Origin: Bacteroidota bacterium
GTDB lineage: Bacteria; Bacteroidota; Bacteroidia; UKL13-3
DNA: 64,000 bases
Direction: 5' to 3'
Assembly (NCBI GenBank): GCA_027482225.1
Contig: JAIXWD010000014.1
Span: forward strand, 138,719-202,718
Below, in pieces: positions 1 through 8,730 of this stretch. The notes beneath the pieces are model-generated. The model was given only the letters and a program-made list of their open reading frames with translations. It ran no database searches and had not been told where the DNA came from. Each line of letters begins with the position of its first letter. The first letter of the stretch is position 1. A program made the position numbers and the translations under genes.

Positions 1-269
1 AAGTGTCGGTTTAGTGGTTTAATCAAATTCAGTGCATCTATCAAAGTTTGTTCTTGGTTGATATTAAAGTGCTCCCCAGTTCCCGCTATCCGTTCAAGCT
101 AACAGTCTGCCCCAATTTTTCTGGGTGCCTTCAGTGTGGAGCAAAACTACTTAACAAATAAACTTAAAATTGATGCGTTAATTTCTGTAAACTTTAACCG
201 TTTAATGTAAGCTAAATGATTTAAGTTTTATACCTATCATAAAAAGCCAGTATACGGTCTATACCTCCA
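1..269. other. Left-edge region without a convincing gene
   Basis: No complete gene is visible. Positions 1-108 are open on the minus strand, reading off the left edge and beginning just after a stop (peptide includes GEHFNINQ and LIDALNLIKP), but there is no in-frame ATG, GTG or TTG start. The plus strand is also open from 1 to a stop near 114, so neither frame is favoured. TGCTCC at 71-76 can pair with GGAGCA at 138-143, and an inner hairpin can form between GCCCCA and TGGGTGC around 110-131, so this may be the end of a mobile element or a structured RNA. I do not recognise it. From about 145 to 269 the sequence is AT-rich 3' flank of the DUF4340 gene, with only a weak hairpin near 250-266. 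Confidence 0.3.
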
Positions 270-1280
270 TTACTTCACGCTTTTAAAATCGCTGAGCTTT
301 TTAAGTGCACGGCCAAAGCTATAGTTTTGGATGTAAACCATATTTTTATCTCCGTTTACAAAAGCAAAATACTTATCTGTATCGTAAGTTAATTCTTTGC
401 CTTCATCGTTGTAACGGCTTTTGGTTTTTTTATCAATGCCCTTAATGTGTAATTTTAACGCTTGGGTTTTTCCTGCTTTGTTCTCTACTTTAATGGTACA
501 AAAGGCATCTCCATTAAAAATAGAATCGTGCTGTGCTGCAGTAAAATTATCATCATACGCCTCTGCAAATAATTGCGTAAAACTACCTGCATAATATTTT
601 AAAAATTTGGCATCTGCTTGTACCACATTGCCTGTAGCATCTTTTAAAACTGGAGTAGCAGCAGTGTTATCTAAACTAAAAGATTCTGTTGGGGTTAAGG
701 GGTAATCAATAGTTACTTTAGCTAACTCATCCAACTTGGTATCAAAAATTAATTTGCTTTTCCATTTAACCGGATTGGTTGGAAAACGTGGTGTTAAGTA
801 TCCCACAAAACCAGGAATATGCGTAACAAAAGGAGATTCTGCTCCATCTATCATCATAAATGTACCTGATTGGTCTAAGGTCATTTGTCCCACATAAATG
901 GTTTTTAATAAATCATCACCGTCATAAAACTCCACCTTAATACCCGCAGCTGTTAACTCTTTTATCACCGTATTAAATTCGTTAGTTGAAAGTGGGTTGC
1001 GCATTTTTATATCGTGCATGGTTTGCAACAACAAGTTAATCTTGGTTTTATCAGCAGCTACGTTGTTATCTACCAACCAAGAACCGTCTGCCACTTTGGT
1101 AAGCAATACCTTACCACCTCGCGGATCAGCCAAAAATATTTTTGTAATGCTCATTGTATCTGTAATGGCAAAATCAGAACCGTTACCGGTGTATGATTTC
1201 CATGGCTTACGTACCACTATAAAATAAATTGCTGCAGCAGCTACAATTAATACCAATAATATTTTAATCTGTTTATTCAT
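270..1280 (-). CDS. DUF4340 domain-containing membrane-anchored protein
   Basis: A 336-residue protein with one N-terminal transmembrane segment (about residues 6-23) followed by a soluble domain that matches the DUF4340 family by its pattern and length. Genes of this family commonly lie next to GldG-type ABC transporter components. Here it starts 18 bp after gldG ends and is clearly the last gene of the gldA-gldF-gldG-DUF4340 operon. The anchored domain is expected outside the cytoplasmic membrane. Its molecular role is not known; by context it is probably an accessory component of the Gld transporter. The ATG start places the membrane helix directly at the N-terminus, which fits. Confidence 0.8.
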   Translation of the reverse strand: MNKQIKILLVLIVAAAAIYFIVVRKPWKSYTGNGSDFAITDTMSITKIFLADPRGGKVLLTKVADGSWLVDNNVAADKTKINLLLQTMHDIKMRNPLSTNEFNTVIKELTAAGIKVEFYDGDDLLKTIYVGQMTLDQSGTFMMIDGAESPFVTHIPGFVGYLTPRFPTNPVKWKSKLIFDTKLDELAKVTIDYPLTPTESFSLDNTAATPVLKDATGNVVQADAKFLKYYAGSFTQLFAEAYDDNFTAAQHDSIFNGDAFCTIKVENKAGKTQALKLHIKGIDKKTKSRYNDEGKELTYDTDKYFAFVNGDKNMVYIQNYSFGRALKKLSDFKSVK

Positions 1281-1298
1281 GCTTTAAACTACTTAATA

Positions 1299-2990
1299 TT
1301 ATAACGTGTATTTACGTTTACGAATCATTTTATTTACCAATCCAAAAATCAACATAATGGCAATAGGTATAAACAAGTTTACCAATTGCCATTTTAAACG
1401 TTCGGTTTTAAGTCTACCTTTATCCAACAAGCGCAATTTTATTTCTTTTGCGCGTACTTCAATTATTCCACTATCATCACACAAATAATCCATACAGTTT
1501 AATAAAAAACGTTTGTTGCCAAATTGTTGATTGGTATACCTATCGTAGCCCAATGGAAAAATTTCTCCAGTACTTTCTTTGCGTTGGTTGCGTATCACAT
1601 CACCATCAGAAACCACAATCATTTTACCATTTTCAATAAATGGTTTATAAGGTAACGCATCGGTTTTGGCACCTGGCCTGTATTGAAACAATGAAACAAA
1701 CTTACCTTCAAGCAATACAGCCAAGGGAACATTTCCGGTATTAAACATAGTAGGATCAGGTTGTGTGCGGGCCATATTTAAATCAACCTTAACCGGAGCA
1801 CCAACAGTACGCGAATATGGCGATGAGGTTAACAAAATGGTTTTCTTAATGTCTTTGTTTGATGTGGTATCAATGCTACTTGCAAATTGAAAAAACACGG
1901 GGTCAATTCCTTTAACAATAATGTGCGGATTTTGCTGCGATGGGGCCGCTACTGGAAAAAACATCCATGGCAACAACTTTTGTTGCGGTGTACCATTGCG
2001 CAGTGTACTTAAAATAGGTATGGCATTACATTGTAAATCTTGAACCATATTTGGGTTAACGCGTACGCCCCATTTAAACAACATGTCGTTTACGTTTAAG
2101 TCATAACTGCCCGTCATAAACATGGCATTTCTGCCCATGCTATCCATGTCGGCAATTTGCGATTCTAATAGCCATAAAATTTTACCACCATGCATCACAA
2201 ATTGATCTAACAAAAACTTTTCGTACTCGCTATACTGAATGGTAGGTTTGGCAATAATTAACGCATCGTTTTTCATTAAACTTTGCGGTGTTTGCAAAGC
2301 CAATGGAATACGGGTTACAGCATAAAACTCTTTTAATTCTTGCGAGGCATCTGCCACATCCCAACGTCCTAACTCCCCATGGTCATCAATAAAAGCAATT
2401 TGCTTCACTTTGGTTTCCACACATTTCCTAAGCACGTTTGCAATTTCGTACTCCATCAATTCAATCGATTCGTTAATTACCTCTTCAGGACCTTGACCAA
2501 ATTGTGCTTTTAATAAATTTACAGGAAACTCTTTGCCTTTGTAATAGAATACAGCTCCAGGTACAATTAACTTTTGGGTTGATTCATCGTCCTTTTTAAT
2601 TTGCACATTGGTGGGTTGCAAACCCTTTTCGCCCAACTCCCTTAAAATTTCATTGGCTTTTTTGGCATCAGCATTTTCAAATGGGTCAATAAATTCGTAT
2701 TGCATTTTACCGTTTGTGTATGCCGAAAATTCGTCCAACATTTCTTTGGTTGATTGACGCAACCTTTTGAAACCTGCAGGGAAATCTCCTTCAAGGTAAA
2801 CCTTAACAAACAACACATCATCCACCTTAGTTGCTAATTTCTTGCTACTTTCCGATAACGAATAACGGTTTTCGGAAGTTAAATCAATCCTAAAAAAGTA
2901 ATTGGTTAATATGAGGTTTAACAAAATAAGTAAGCCTAATACTAAACCTAACTCTGTTAACGATTGAAGTTTAAAATTTCTTTTTTTCAT
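1299..2990 (-). CDS. gldG: Gliding motility-associated ABC transporter substrate-binding protein GldG
   Basis: A 563-residue protein with an N-terminal membrane helix (about 12-34), a large extracytoplasmic region of the GldG/ABC-2 auxiliary type, and a second membrane helix near the C-terminus (about 536-556) followed by a basic tail. This two-anchor layout and length are typical of GldG. In Flavobacterium, GldA, GldF and GldG form an ABC transporter needed for gliding and linked to the type IX secretion machinery, although many Bacteroidota that do not glide also have it. The gene follows gldF by 42 bp in the same orientation. Identification rests on protein pattern and operon order. Confidence 0.88.
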   Translation of the reverse strand: MKKRNFKLQSLTELGLVLGLLILLNLILTNYFFRIDLTSENRYSLSESSKKLATKVDDVLFVKVYLEGDFPAGFKRLRQSTKEMLDEFSAYTNGKMQYEFIDPFENADAKKANEILRELGEKGLQPTNVQIKKDDESTQKLIVPGAVFYYKGKEFPVNLLKAQFGQGPEEVINESIELMEYEIANVLRKCVETKVKQIAFIDDHGELGRWDVADASQELKEFYAVTRIPLALQTPQSLMKNDALIIAKPTIQYSEYEKFLLDQFVMHGGKILWLLESQIADMDSMGRNAMFMTGSYDLNVNDMLFKWGVRVNPNMVQDLQCNAIPILSTLRNGTPQQKLLPWMFFPVAAPSQQNPHIIVKGIDPVFFQFASSIDTTSNKDIKKTILLTSSPYSRTVGAPVKVDLNMARTQPDPTMFNTGNVPLAVLLEGKFVSLFQYRPGAKTDALPYKPFIENGKMIVVSDGDVIRNQRKESTGEIFPLGYDRYTNQQFGNKRFLLNCMDYLCDDSGIIEVRAKEIKLRLLDKGRLKTERLKWQLVNLFIPIAIMLIFGLVNKMIRKRKYTL

Positions 2991-3032
2991 GTGTAACGCT
3001 TAGCGTTTATATAAAAAATTACAATACTTAAA

Positions 3033-3761
3033 TTACCACTTACGTGAACCAAATATGGTTTTGGTAGACCATAAAAATGCGGTGATTACACTTAAAAAGT
3101 ATAACACATCACGGCTATCTAATACACCACGGCTCATCGAGTCGTAATGCGCTTTTATACCCAATGATGCTAAAATACTATCATACGTACCGAGCAAATT
3201 AAAATTGGCAAGCATATCAAACAAAGCATAAAAACAGTAGCACAAAAACATACTTACTATAAACGATACAATTTGATTATCGGTAATGGCGGATGCAAAA
3301 ATACCAATGGCTACAAAACTGCTTGCTAAAAAAAACAAACCAATGTATGAACCCCAAGTTGCACCCATATCAATATTGCCTTTTGGTGCACCCAATTGGT
3401 AAACGGTATAAAAATACAAGAGTGTAGGTATAAGTGAAAACAATACCAATACCACACCGGCAAAATATTTACCTAAAATAATTTGTGTATCGTTTAATGG
3501 TTTTGTGGTGATGATTTCTATGGTGCCACTCTTTTTTTCTTCGCTAAAACTACGCATGGTAATAGCCGATATTAAAAAGATAAATACCCATGGAGCCATG
3601 CCAAATAAGGTATCCATATTGGCATAACCCATATCAAAAATATTGTACTCGGGCAGCACCCACATAAACAATCCAATCGCAATTAAAAACACGGTAATTA
3701 CCACGTAAGCAATAAGCGAGCTAAGGAACGACCTAATTTCTTTTTTAAGTATTGTAAACAT
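3033..3761 (-). CDS. gldF: Gliding motility-associated ABC transporter permease GldF
   Basis: A 242-residue integral membrane protein with about six hydrophobic segments, opening with the usual ABC-2 permease start (an ExRSFLSS motif just before the first helix) and carrying the FSEEKKSGT and KPLND cytoplasmic loop motifs typical of this permease group. It is the membrane channel subunit paired with the GldA ATPase. It starts 8 bp after the gldA stop and precedes gldG, the standard gene order. Length is normal for GldF. Confidence 0.9.
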   Translation of the reverse strand: MFTILKKEIRSFLSSLIAYVVITVFLIAIGLFMWVLPEYNIFDMGYANMDTLFGMAPWVFIFLISAITMRSFSEEKKSGTIEIITTKPLNDTQIILGKYFAGVVLVLFSLIPTLLYFYTVYQLGAPKGNIDMGATWGSYIGLFFLASSFVAIGIFASAITDNQIVSFIVSMFLCYCFYALFDMLANFNLLGTYDSILASLGIKAHYDSMSRGVLDSRDVLYFLSVITAFLWSTKTIFGSRKW

Positions 3762-3769
3762 GTAAGCGA

Positions 3770-4672
3770 TTATTTATTGGTCAACTTTTGGAAAACAGAT
3801 TCTAATGAGTCTTCTTCCAAACTCATTGATAACAGAATCCATCCTTGTTTTGATGATAAGGTAGAAACATGCTCACGTACATCAGATGAACATTTTAATA
3901 AATACTTTTTACCTTTTAGTTTTACAGCTGTTACACCTTCAATATTTTTTAAAGCCAAGTCATCAACCTCCTCTTTAAACTCAACAACAATTGTTAAATC
4001 GTTTTTGCTTTGTTGCTGCAGGGCAGATATTTTATCATCCGCAACTATTTTGCCGTGGTTAATAATAATTACACGGTTACACATGCTCTCTACTTCTTGC
4101 ATAATGTGGGTAGATAGCAAAACGGTTTTATCCTTCCCAATTTCTTTTATTAGCTCACGAATTTCAACCACCTGATTGGGATCTAAACCTGAAGTTGGCT
4201 CATCCAATATTAATACTTTAGGATTATGCAACATGGCTTGGGCTAGTCCAACACGTTGTTTGTAGCCTTTGCTTAATTGACCAATTTTCTTTTTACACTC
4301 TAGGCTTAAACCAACACGATCAATCATCTCATTAACCAGTTTTTTAGCATTTTTACCTAACCCTTGTACTTCGGCACTAAACATGAGGTATTCTTTCACA
4401 AACATATCAGTGTAAAGCGGATTTAACTCTGGCAGATAACCAATGTGTTTTTTTACCTCCATGGTCTGGGTTGATACATCAAAACCACAAACTTTGGCTA
4501 TACCGCTTGTTTGAGGAATGTATCCCGTTAAAATTTTCATGGTGGTTGATTTACCGGCACCGTTCGGACCTAAAAAACCCAATATTTCACCTTGCTTGGC
4601 CTCGAACGAAATTTCGTCAAGCGCACGTTGCGTTCCGTAAATTTTGGTAAGTTTCTCTACTTGTATACTCAT
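3770..4672 (-). CDS. gldA: Gliding motility-associated ABC transporter ATP-binding protein GldA
   Basis: A 300-residue ABC ATPase that energises the GldFG transporter at the cytoplasmic face of the membrane. Visible motifs are the Walker A loop GPNGAGKST (residues 35-43), the signature LSKGY (132-136), Walker B VLILDE (152-157) with the EPTSGLD D-loop region, and the switch histidine in STHIMQEVE. The C-terminal 80 residues are the regulatory extension usual in ABC-2-type ATPases. It is the first gene of the operon, and a TTG-17 bp-TATTTTCG promoter candidate lies 20 bp upstream of the ATG. Confidence 0.9.
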   Translation of the reverse strand: MSIQVEKLTKIYGTQRALDEISFEAKQGEILGFLGPNGAGKSTTMKILTGYIPQTSGIAKVCGFDVSTQTMEVKKHIGYLPELNPLYTDMFVKEYLMFSAEVQGLGKNAKKLVNEMIDRVGLSLECKKKIGQLSKGYKQRVGLAQAMLHNPKVLILDEPTSGLDPNQVVEIRELIKEIGKDKTVLLSTHIMQEVESMCNRVIIINHGKIVADDKISALQQQSKNDLTIVVEFKEEVDDLALKNIEGVTAVKLKGKKYLLKCSSDVREHVSTLSSKQGWILLSMSLEEDSLESVFQKLTNK

Positions 4673-4691
4673 CGAATAAAATGAAAGTCAG

Positions 4692-4719
4692 CGAAAATAG
4701 GGAAAAGGTTGTTAAGCAA
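4692..4719 (-). promoter_or_regulatory. Promoter candidate for the gldA operon
   Basis: Read on the minus strand, TTG (4717-4719) is followed after exactly 17 bp by TATTTTCG (4692-4699). This matches the Bacteroidota TTG/TAnnTTTG promoter pattern with one change (C for T). The predicted transcript start would lie just before the gldA ATG at 4672. No other promoter-like box was seen between the terminator at 4727-4754 and gldA. Confidence 0.55.
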
Positions 4720-4726
4720 CACAATT

Positions 4727-4754
4727 AAAAAAGGCCTGCATTGCAGGCCTTTTT
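4727..4754 (-). terminator. Rho-independent terminator after the TIG-repeat gene
   Basis: A perfect inverted repeat, AGGCCTGCA/TGCAGGCCT, is flanked by A and T runs, giving a GC-rich hairpin with a T tail in both directions. It begins directly after the stop codon of the minus-strand gene at 4756-5988 and separates it from gldA. Confidence 0.85.
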
Positions 4755-4755
4755 G

Positions 4756-5988
4756 TTAGTTAATTAATATTTTATGGTAGATATAACCTTCATCTGTTTG
4801 CACCCTAAGGAAATAAATACCTGGCGATAAACCATATTTTTGGGTAGACAGGCGATAACCATTTGTTTGTAACTCTATATCTTCTTGCTTAACAGCTATA
4901 AAATGGCCAGTGCTATTCATTAAAGCAAAGGATAAAATTTCTCTTTGGGTATCAATAAATAACTCATCATGAGTTGGATTAGGATATATGTTGTATGCCA
5001 ATTTTAAGTATTCTTTTTGAACTCCTGTTGTAACACCAATGCTTAAAGCATTTTTCAAGGTAAGTGAGCCACCCGAAGGGAATTCTTGCAACAACAAATC
5101 GTAACTACCAACTAAATTTAAGTTATTAGGTATACTTAATATAGTTCTAATTAAGTTAGGTGCAAGTACCGTTGTATTAGTTCCCGTAAGTTGGGTTGCT
5201 CCATTAAAAAACGAAGGAACAAATGTGCCTGATGCTTGCGTGAAATTAACGTTAACTCCTGTTATGGTTAAATTGAGCGTTTCGCCTATCGCCATAGCAT
5301 TAGGGCTAACTGCCACAATTTGCGGTGCACCTCCACCCTGGTAAACTAATAAACCCAAACCAGGGTTATACAACTTACCCTCTTGCGCAACATCAATATA
5401 AAAAGGATAATAACCTGTATTTAAGTTTTGCCCAACAGTTATGTTGGTTAGCAAAGTTGTATCATTAATTACATTAACATTATTTACAATAATATTTGAT
5501 GCCTGCGTAAAAAAAGATGCTTGCACTTGTGTTGCCTGTGTAAAATTAGTTCCATCACCTGTTATGGTTAAGTCTAAAGTTTGGCCAAGGATTGCGGTAG
5601 CAGGCGTATAGCTTTTTATTTTTGGTATTTTACCCGAAGCATTAACAACGGTAAATCCTGATCGCTTAGATACAAAAGGCATATTTACACCAGATACTGC
5701 TACATCACAAAATTGATAATTGGCATTTTGTGGAATAGTAATATTGGCTATTAAATGTGTGTTACTTAATACAGCTGTGTAGTTCGATTTTATAGCAGTA
5801 GCAGAATTAAATATGGTAACGGTAATATTTGATCCTTGGGCAAAACTAGTTTGGCTACCAGTAATTTGAAGGTTGAGGGTTTGTCCTCGCTGGCCTTGAT
5901 TTGGCGAAATATTCGTAATGGTGGGTGTTTGTGCAAAAGCAAAAACAGTCATCACGAAAAAAGAAAAAATAGTACTAATTGTTTTCAT
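4756..5988 (-). CDS. Exported TIG/IPT-repeat protein with T9SS sorting domain
   Basis: A 410-residue secreted protein. Residues 1-19 are a signal peptide ending FAFAQ. Three similar domains follow (about 20-112, 124-215 and 226-318). Each opens with a P.I.nISPnqg-like strand and a 'G.tLnl.ITG..T.F.QA' motif, which is the pattern of IPT/TIG immunoglobulin-like repeats. The last 75 residues form a T9SS type A signal (YPNPTHDELFID ... GIYFLRVQT ... HKILIN). The product is expected to cross the outer membrane by the type IX system and remain on the surface or be released. Its binding partner is unknown. It is probably monocistronic: a TATTTTTG box lies upstream at 6010-6017 and a terminator follows. 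Confidence 0.85.
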   Translation of the reverse strand: MKTISTIFSFFVMTVFAFAQTPTITNISPNQGQRGQTLNLQITGSQTSFAQGSNITVTIFNSATAIKSNYTAVLSNTHLIANITIPQNANYQFCDVAVSGVNMPFVSKRSGFTVVNASGKIPKIKSYTPATAILGQTLDLTITGDGTNFTQATQVQASFFTQASNIIVNNVNVINDTTLLTNITVGQNLNTGYYPFYIDVAQEGKLYNPGLGLLVYQGGGAPQIVAVSPNAMAIGETLNLTITGVNVNFTQASGTFVPSFFNGATQLTGTNTTVLAPNLIRTILSIPNNLNLVGSYDLLLQEFPSGGSLTLKNALSIGVTTGVQKEYLKLAYNIYPNPTHDELFIDTQREILSFALMNSTGHFIAVKQEDIELQTNGYRLSTQKYGLSPGIYFLRVQTDEGYIYHKILIN

Positions 5989-6009
5989 ATGTGTTGGTTT
6001 TGGTTAACA

Positions 6010-6017
6010 CAAAAATA
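6010..6017 (-). promoter_or_regulatory. Possible -7 box for the TIG-repeat gene
   Basis: On the minus strand this reads TATTTTTG, an exact TAnnTTTG box, 22 bp upstream of the ATG at 5988. I do not see a TTG at the usual distance upstream, so this is only half a promoter signal. Confidence 0.35.
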
Positions 6018-6036
6018 ATGTAAATAGATTTAAAAC

Positions 6037-7974
6037 CTATTCATAAAAGTAACTGATGGGTTTATTATAAGCACCTTTCAACTTTTGTTTAATCAACACA
6101 TCGTTTTGTAAAAATTCGTTTAAACGTTGTTGTTGTGTAGCATTAAGTTTACTTTTTTCTTCATTTAAGTATGCCTTAGCAATTGCTGTTGCAAAAGTGA
6201 TGTATTGCAAATTTTGCTCATCATATTTAAAAGTGGCAATTACTTTCCATGCATCTTTATATCTTCCTACATTGTAATATGCACCTGCCAAAGTGCTTAT
6301 TCCATCCGAAAAATTAGGTGAGATTGTATTTGCTAGCTCTAACAATGGCAAACCCTTTTGGTAATTTTGTTCTTTGGTATAACAAACACCCAAATTATTT
6401 AATACATGAATTTGGTATGGGTTAGTTTGATAGGCCTCTTCGAAGTATATTTTAGCCATTGATAAATCACCCGAACTAAAATATGCTACACCGGTATACC
6501 AACTAACAGGAATAGAAAAATAATCCATGTTTAACATGCTGTTGTTGGCTTTAACAGAAGTATTTATTAATGCATTCCAATTTTGAGTTTGATGGGCTTT
6601 ATACATTTTATGCAATTGCAATTCACTACTCCAACGCAACTTTAAAACGTATAAATTAAACATAGCAACTAAAACCAACCCCACAAAAAATAACCTATTA
6701 GGCACAATCCTAATTTTACCATATTGTGCATTGGCCAATGCCATTGAAGCAACAATTAAAAAAATCAAACTATGTTCAGCGCGTTCTAAAGGAAAATCAA
6801 CCAAAGCCACTACCAGGTAGCTCACTACAAAAGCTGCGAGAATATTGGTATCAAAAAAGGCATCTTTAGATTTAATTTTTAGGAGGGTAATAAGTAGTAT
6901 AACAAAAATTAAAACATAAGTTATTCCACCCACAAAACCTGTTTCGCATAATACCCATAAAAAATCATTGTGCGGTCGTTGAAATGTGGTTAATCCTTCT
7001 GTTACGCGGTAGTTAAATTCGTAAAACTTTTGTACGCCATATTTAGGAAGCATAATTTGCCAATTTCCAGCACCTACACCCATGGGATATTCTTTAAACA
7101 TCTCCCAACTATTTTGCCATAAAGCAGCACGCTCTTTAAAACTTTCGGTACGTGTAATTACAGAAAATTTATCCCTAAATAGATAAATACTTCCGCTAAA
7201 CAATAGCATAGATATCAATAGTAAAACAGGCCATAGCAATTTATTGCTTTGTCTCTGTTTGGTATAAGTTTTAAATAAAATAATTGCATAAAAAATAATA
7301 CCAATTACCAGTGCCAGTAAAGCAGCACGTGTTTGTAGTAATAGTATTATTACAAGTACCAATAAAACAAGTAAACCCAAGAGTGCTTTAAGAGTTGTTT
7401 TGGTTTGATTTTTTATGGCAATGACCAAAAATGGTAGGGTAAATAGCAGGTATGACGACAGTAAATTTTTGTGGCCAAATGTTGCATTGATTTTATACAC
7501 GTTATCACTTTCCCATAACATGATGTGTAGCTTGTTTAATAGATACATATCTTTTAAAACCAAGATGACAGATAACACACAAGCTGTTACCATACCATAT
7601 ACTACATATTTAAATTGTATAATACGATTAGCATATAAAAAATAAGTGGTAACAACAACAGCAGCATAAAGTGAAATTTTAGTGGCAACAAAAACTGCTT
7701 CAGTTTGATTGGTGGCATTTAAAACGGAGTACCAATAAACCGCAGTAAGTAAAGCAAATGGCATCAAAACCAATAAGTAATAATTTGTATGTAGGTTTTT
7801 ATGACTTATTAATAAATAAATTGAAGCTATTAGAACATACAAACTCATTAAAGCAAGTCGTGGAATTAAATTAGGATCTACTCCTGAATCATTATAAACA
7901 AGAGGCATGATGGCCATAAGCACCGTCAAAAAATAGTTCATCCATTTAATTGGTATAGCAGAATTTGTTTTCAT
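6037..7974 (-). CDS. O-antigen ligase family membrane protein with C-terminal TPRs
   Basis: A 645-residue polytopic membrane protein with roughly a dozen hydrophobic segments in the first 450 residues and a large periplasmic loop carrying the Wzy_C-type motif RPHNDFLWVLCETG (about residue 333 onward), the hallmark of the O-antigen ligase/polymerase superfamily. The last 170 residues are soluble and contain TPR-like helices (AKIYFEEAYQTNPYQIHVL, LLELANTISPNF). Members join or polymerise surface glycans, or transfer them to proteins or lipid A. No glycan gene cluster surrounds it, so the substrate cannot be inferred. It could be a stand-alone protein O-glycosylation ligase. A good promoter lies directly upstream. 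Confidence 0.8.
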   Translation of the reverse strand: MKTNSAIPIKWMNYFLTVLMAIMPLVYNDSGVDPNLIPRLALMSLYVLIASIYLLISHKNLHTNYYLLVLMPFALLTAVYWYSVLNATNQTEAVFVATKISLYAAVVVTTYFLYANRIIQFKYVVYGMVTACVLSVILVLKDMYLLNKLHIMLWESDNVYKINATFGHKNLLSSYLLFTLPFLVIAIKNQTKTTLKALLGLLVLLVLVIILLLQTRAALLALVIGIIFYAIILFKTYTKQRQSNKLLWPVLLLISMLLFSGSIYLFRDKFSVITRTESFKERAALWQNSWEMFKEYPMGVGAGNWQIMLPKYGVQKFYEFNYRVTEGLTTFQRPHNDFLWVLCETGFVGGITYVLIFVILLITLLKIKSKDAFFDTNILAAFVVSYLVVALVDFPLERAEHSLIFLIVASMALANAQYGKIRIVPNRLFFVGLVLVAMFNLYVLKLRWSSELQLHKMYKAHQTQNWNALINTSVKANNSMLNMDYFSIPVSWYTGVAYFSSGDLSMAKIYFEEAYQTNPYQIHVLNNLGVCYTKEQNYQKGLPLLELANTISPNFSDGISTLAGAYYNVGRYKDAWKVIATFKYDEQNLQYITFATAIAKAYLNEEKSKLNATQQQRLNEFLQNDVLIKQKLKGAYNKPISYFYE

Positions 7975-7987
7975 TTTTAATATCTAT

Positions 7988-8015
7988 CAAAGCTAAAATA
8001 ATATTTAGCATTCAA
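7988..8015 (-). promoter_or_regulatory. Promoter candidate for the O-antigen-ligase-like gene
   Basis: On the minus strand, TTG (8013-8015) is followed after 17 bp by TAGCTTTG (7988-7995), an exact Bacteroidota TTG/TAnnTTTG pair. It ends 13 bp before the ATG, so the leader would be very short. Confidence 0.6.
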
Positions 8016-8194
8016 CCCAAAAACGCCAATGTCGCATTTCCCAAAAACTACATTTTAGATGATTTAGCTATAAACATCACTAAAAAACCAAAATTCAACC
8101 CACTTTTCAGCAAAAAATATAAGTAATTGTTTTACAATCAATTGTGTTGATATAAAAGTAATGAAAAGACAGAAATTCAGATAACTTTTCCACA

Positions 8195-8222
8195 AAAGTG
8201 GGGGAAAGTGGAGAAAAGTGGA
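8195..8222 (+). promoter_or_regulatory. Triple AAAGTGG direct repeat, putative MraZ operator
   Basis: AAAGTGG occurs three times with an exact 10-bp period, at 8195-8201, 8205-8211 and 8215-8221, ending 41 bp before the mraZ start. MraZ regulates dcw operons by binding short GTG(G)-containing direct repeats at 10-bp spacing, so this is very probably the autoregulatory site of the cluster. Just upstream, CTTTTCCAC (8185-8193) makes a partial inverted match to the first repeat. I could not identify a clear TAnnTTTG promoter in 7975-8262. Confidence 0.75.
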
Positions 8223-8262
8223 TTTTTTAATTTAGTTTAGCGCTGTCTTAAAAAAGAAAATT

Positions 8263-8730
8263 TTGTCGCAGCTACACGGAGAATATGAATGTAAACTGGA
8301 TGCCAAGGGTAGGTTAATAGTACCTGCTGGCCTCAAAAAACAGTTGCCAGAAGCAGCCAAAGACACCTTTTTTATAAATCGTGGATTTGAAAAATGCTGT
8401 GTATTATATCCGCGTAACGAATGGAATACCATTGCTACAGAAATAAATAAACTAAGCGATTACATTAAAAAGGAGCGCGAGTTTAAGCGCTACTTCTTAC
8501 GCGGAGCAAGCCAACTTGAAATGGATAGTGCAAGTCGTTTATTGGTACCTAAAAACATGTTGGAGTATGCAGGAATAACATCAAACGAAGTGGTGTTATT
8601 AGCATATGGAAATAAAATAGAGCTGTGGGGTAAAGCAGCATACCAACAGATGTTAGATAACGAGCCGGAAGACTTTAGCGCATTAGCTGAAGAGGTAATG
8701 AGTAAACGCGAAAGGAGGAACGATGAATAA
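8263..8730 (+). CDS. mraZ: Transcriptional regulator MraZ
   Basis: A 155-residue protein with two SpoVT/AbrB-like domains (about 5-50 and 78-125). The first holds the family motif GEYECKLDAKGRL(I)VP and the second the related 'MDSASRLLVPKNML'. MraZ binds direct repeats in front of the dcw cluster and controls it. The first codon is TTG: no ATG or GTG exists in frame between the upstream stop at 8233-8235 and the conserved GEYECK motif, so TTG at 8263 is the best start. It heads the 13-gene division/wall operon and overlaps rsmH by 8 bp. Confidence 0.93.
   Translation: MSQLHGEYECKLDAKGRLIVPAGLKKQLPEAAKDTFFINRGFEKCCVLYPRNEWNTIATEINKLSDYIKKEREFKRYFLRGASQLEMDSASRLLVPKNMLEYAGITSNEVVLLAYGNKIELWGKAAYQQMLDNEPEDFSALAEEVMSKRERRNDE
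8711..8722 (+). promoter_or_regulatory. Strong Shine-Dalgarno sequence before rsmH, inside mraZ
   Basis: AAAGGAGG (8711-8718) lies 4 bp before the rsmH ATG at 8723. It is part of the last codons of mraZ (encoding RERRN). Strong SD sequences are unusual in Bacteroidota, where most starts here lack one. It supports 8723 as the rsmH start and suggests translational coupling, or simply coding constraint. Confidence 0.5.

Noticed and set aside
60-145. tRNA, SRP RNA or riboswitch at the left edge
   Set aside because: No cloverleaf, SRP helix-8 motif or known riboswitch core could be matched, so it is only reported as an unassigned structured region.
3777-4175. Plus-strand 132-codon frame inside gldA
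   Set aside because: It is antisense to a gene with complete ABC ATPase motifs and shows no recognisable domain.
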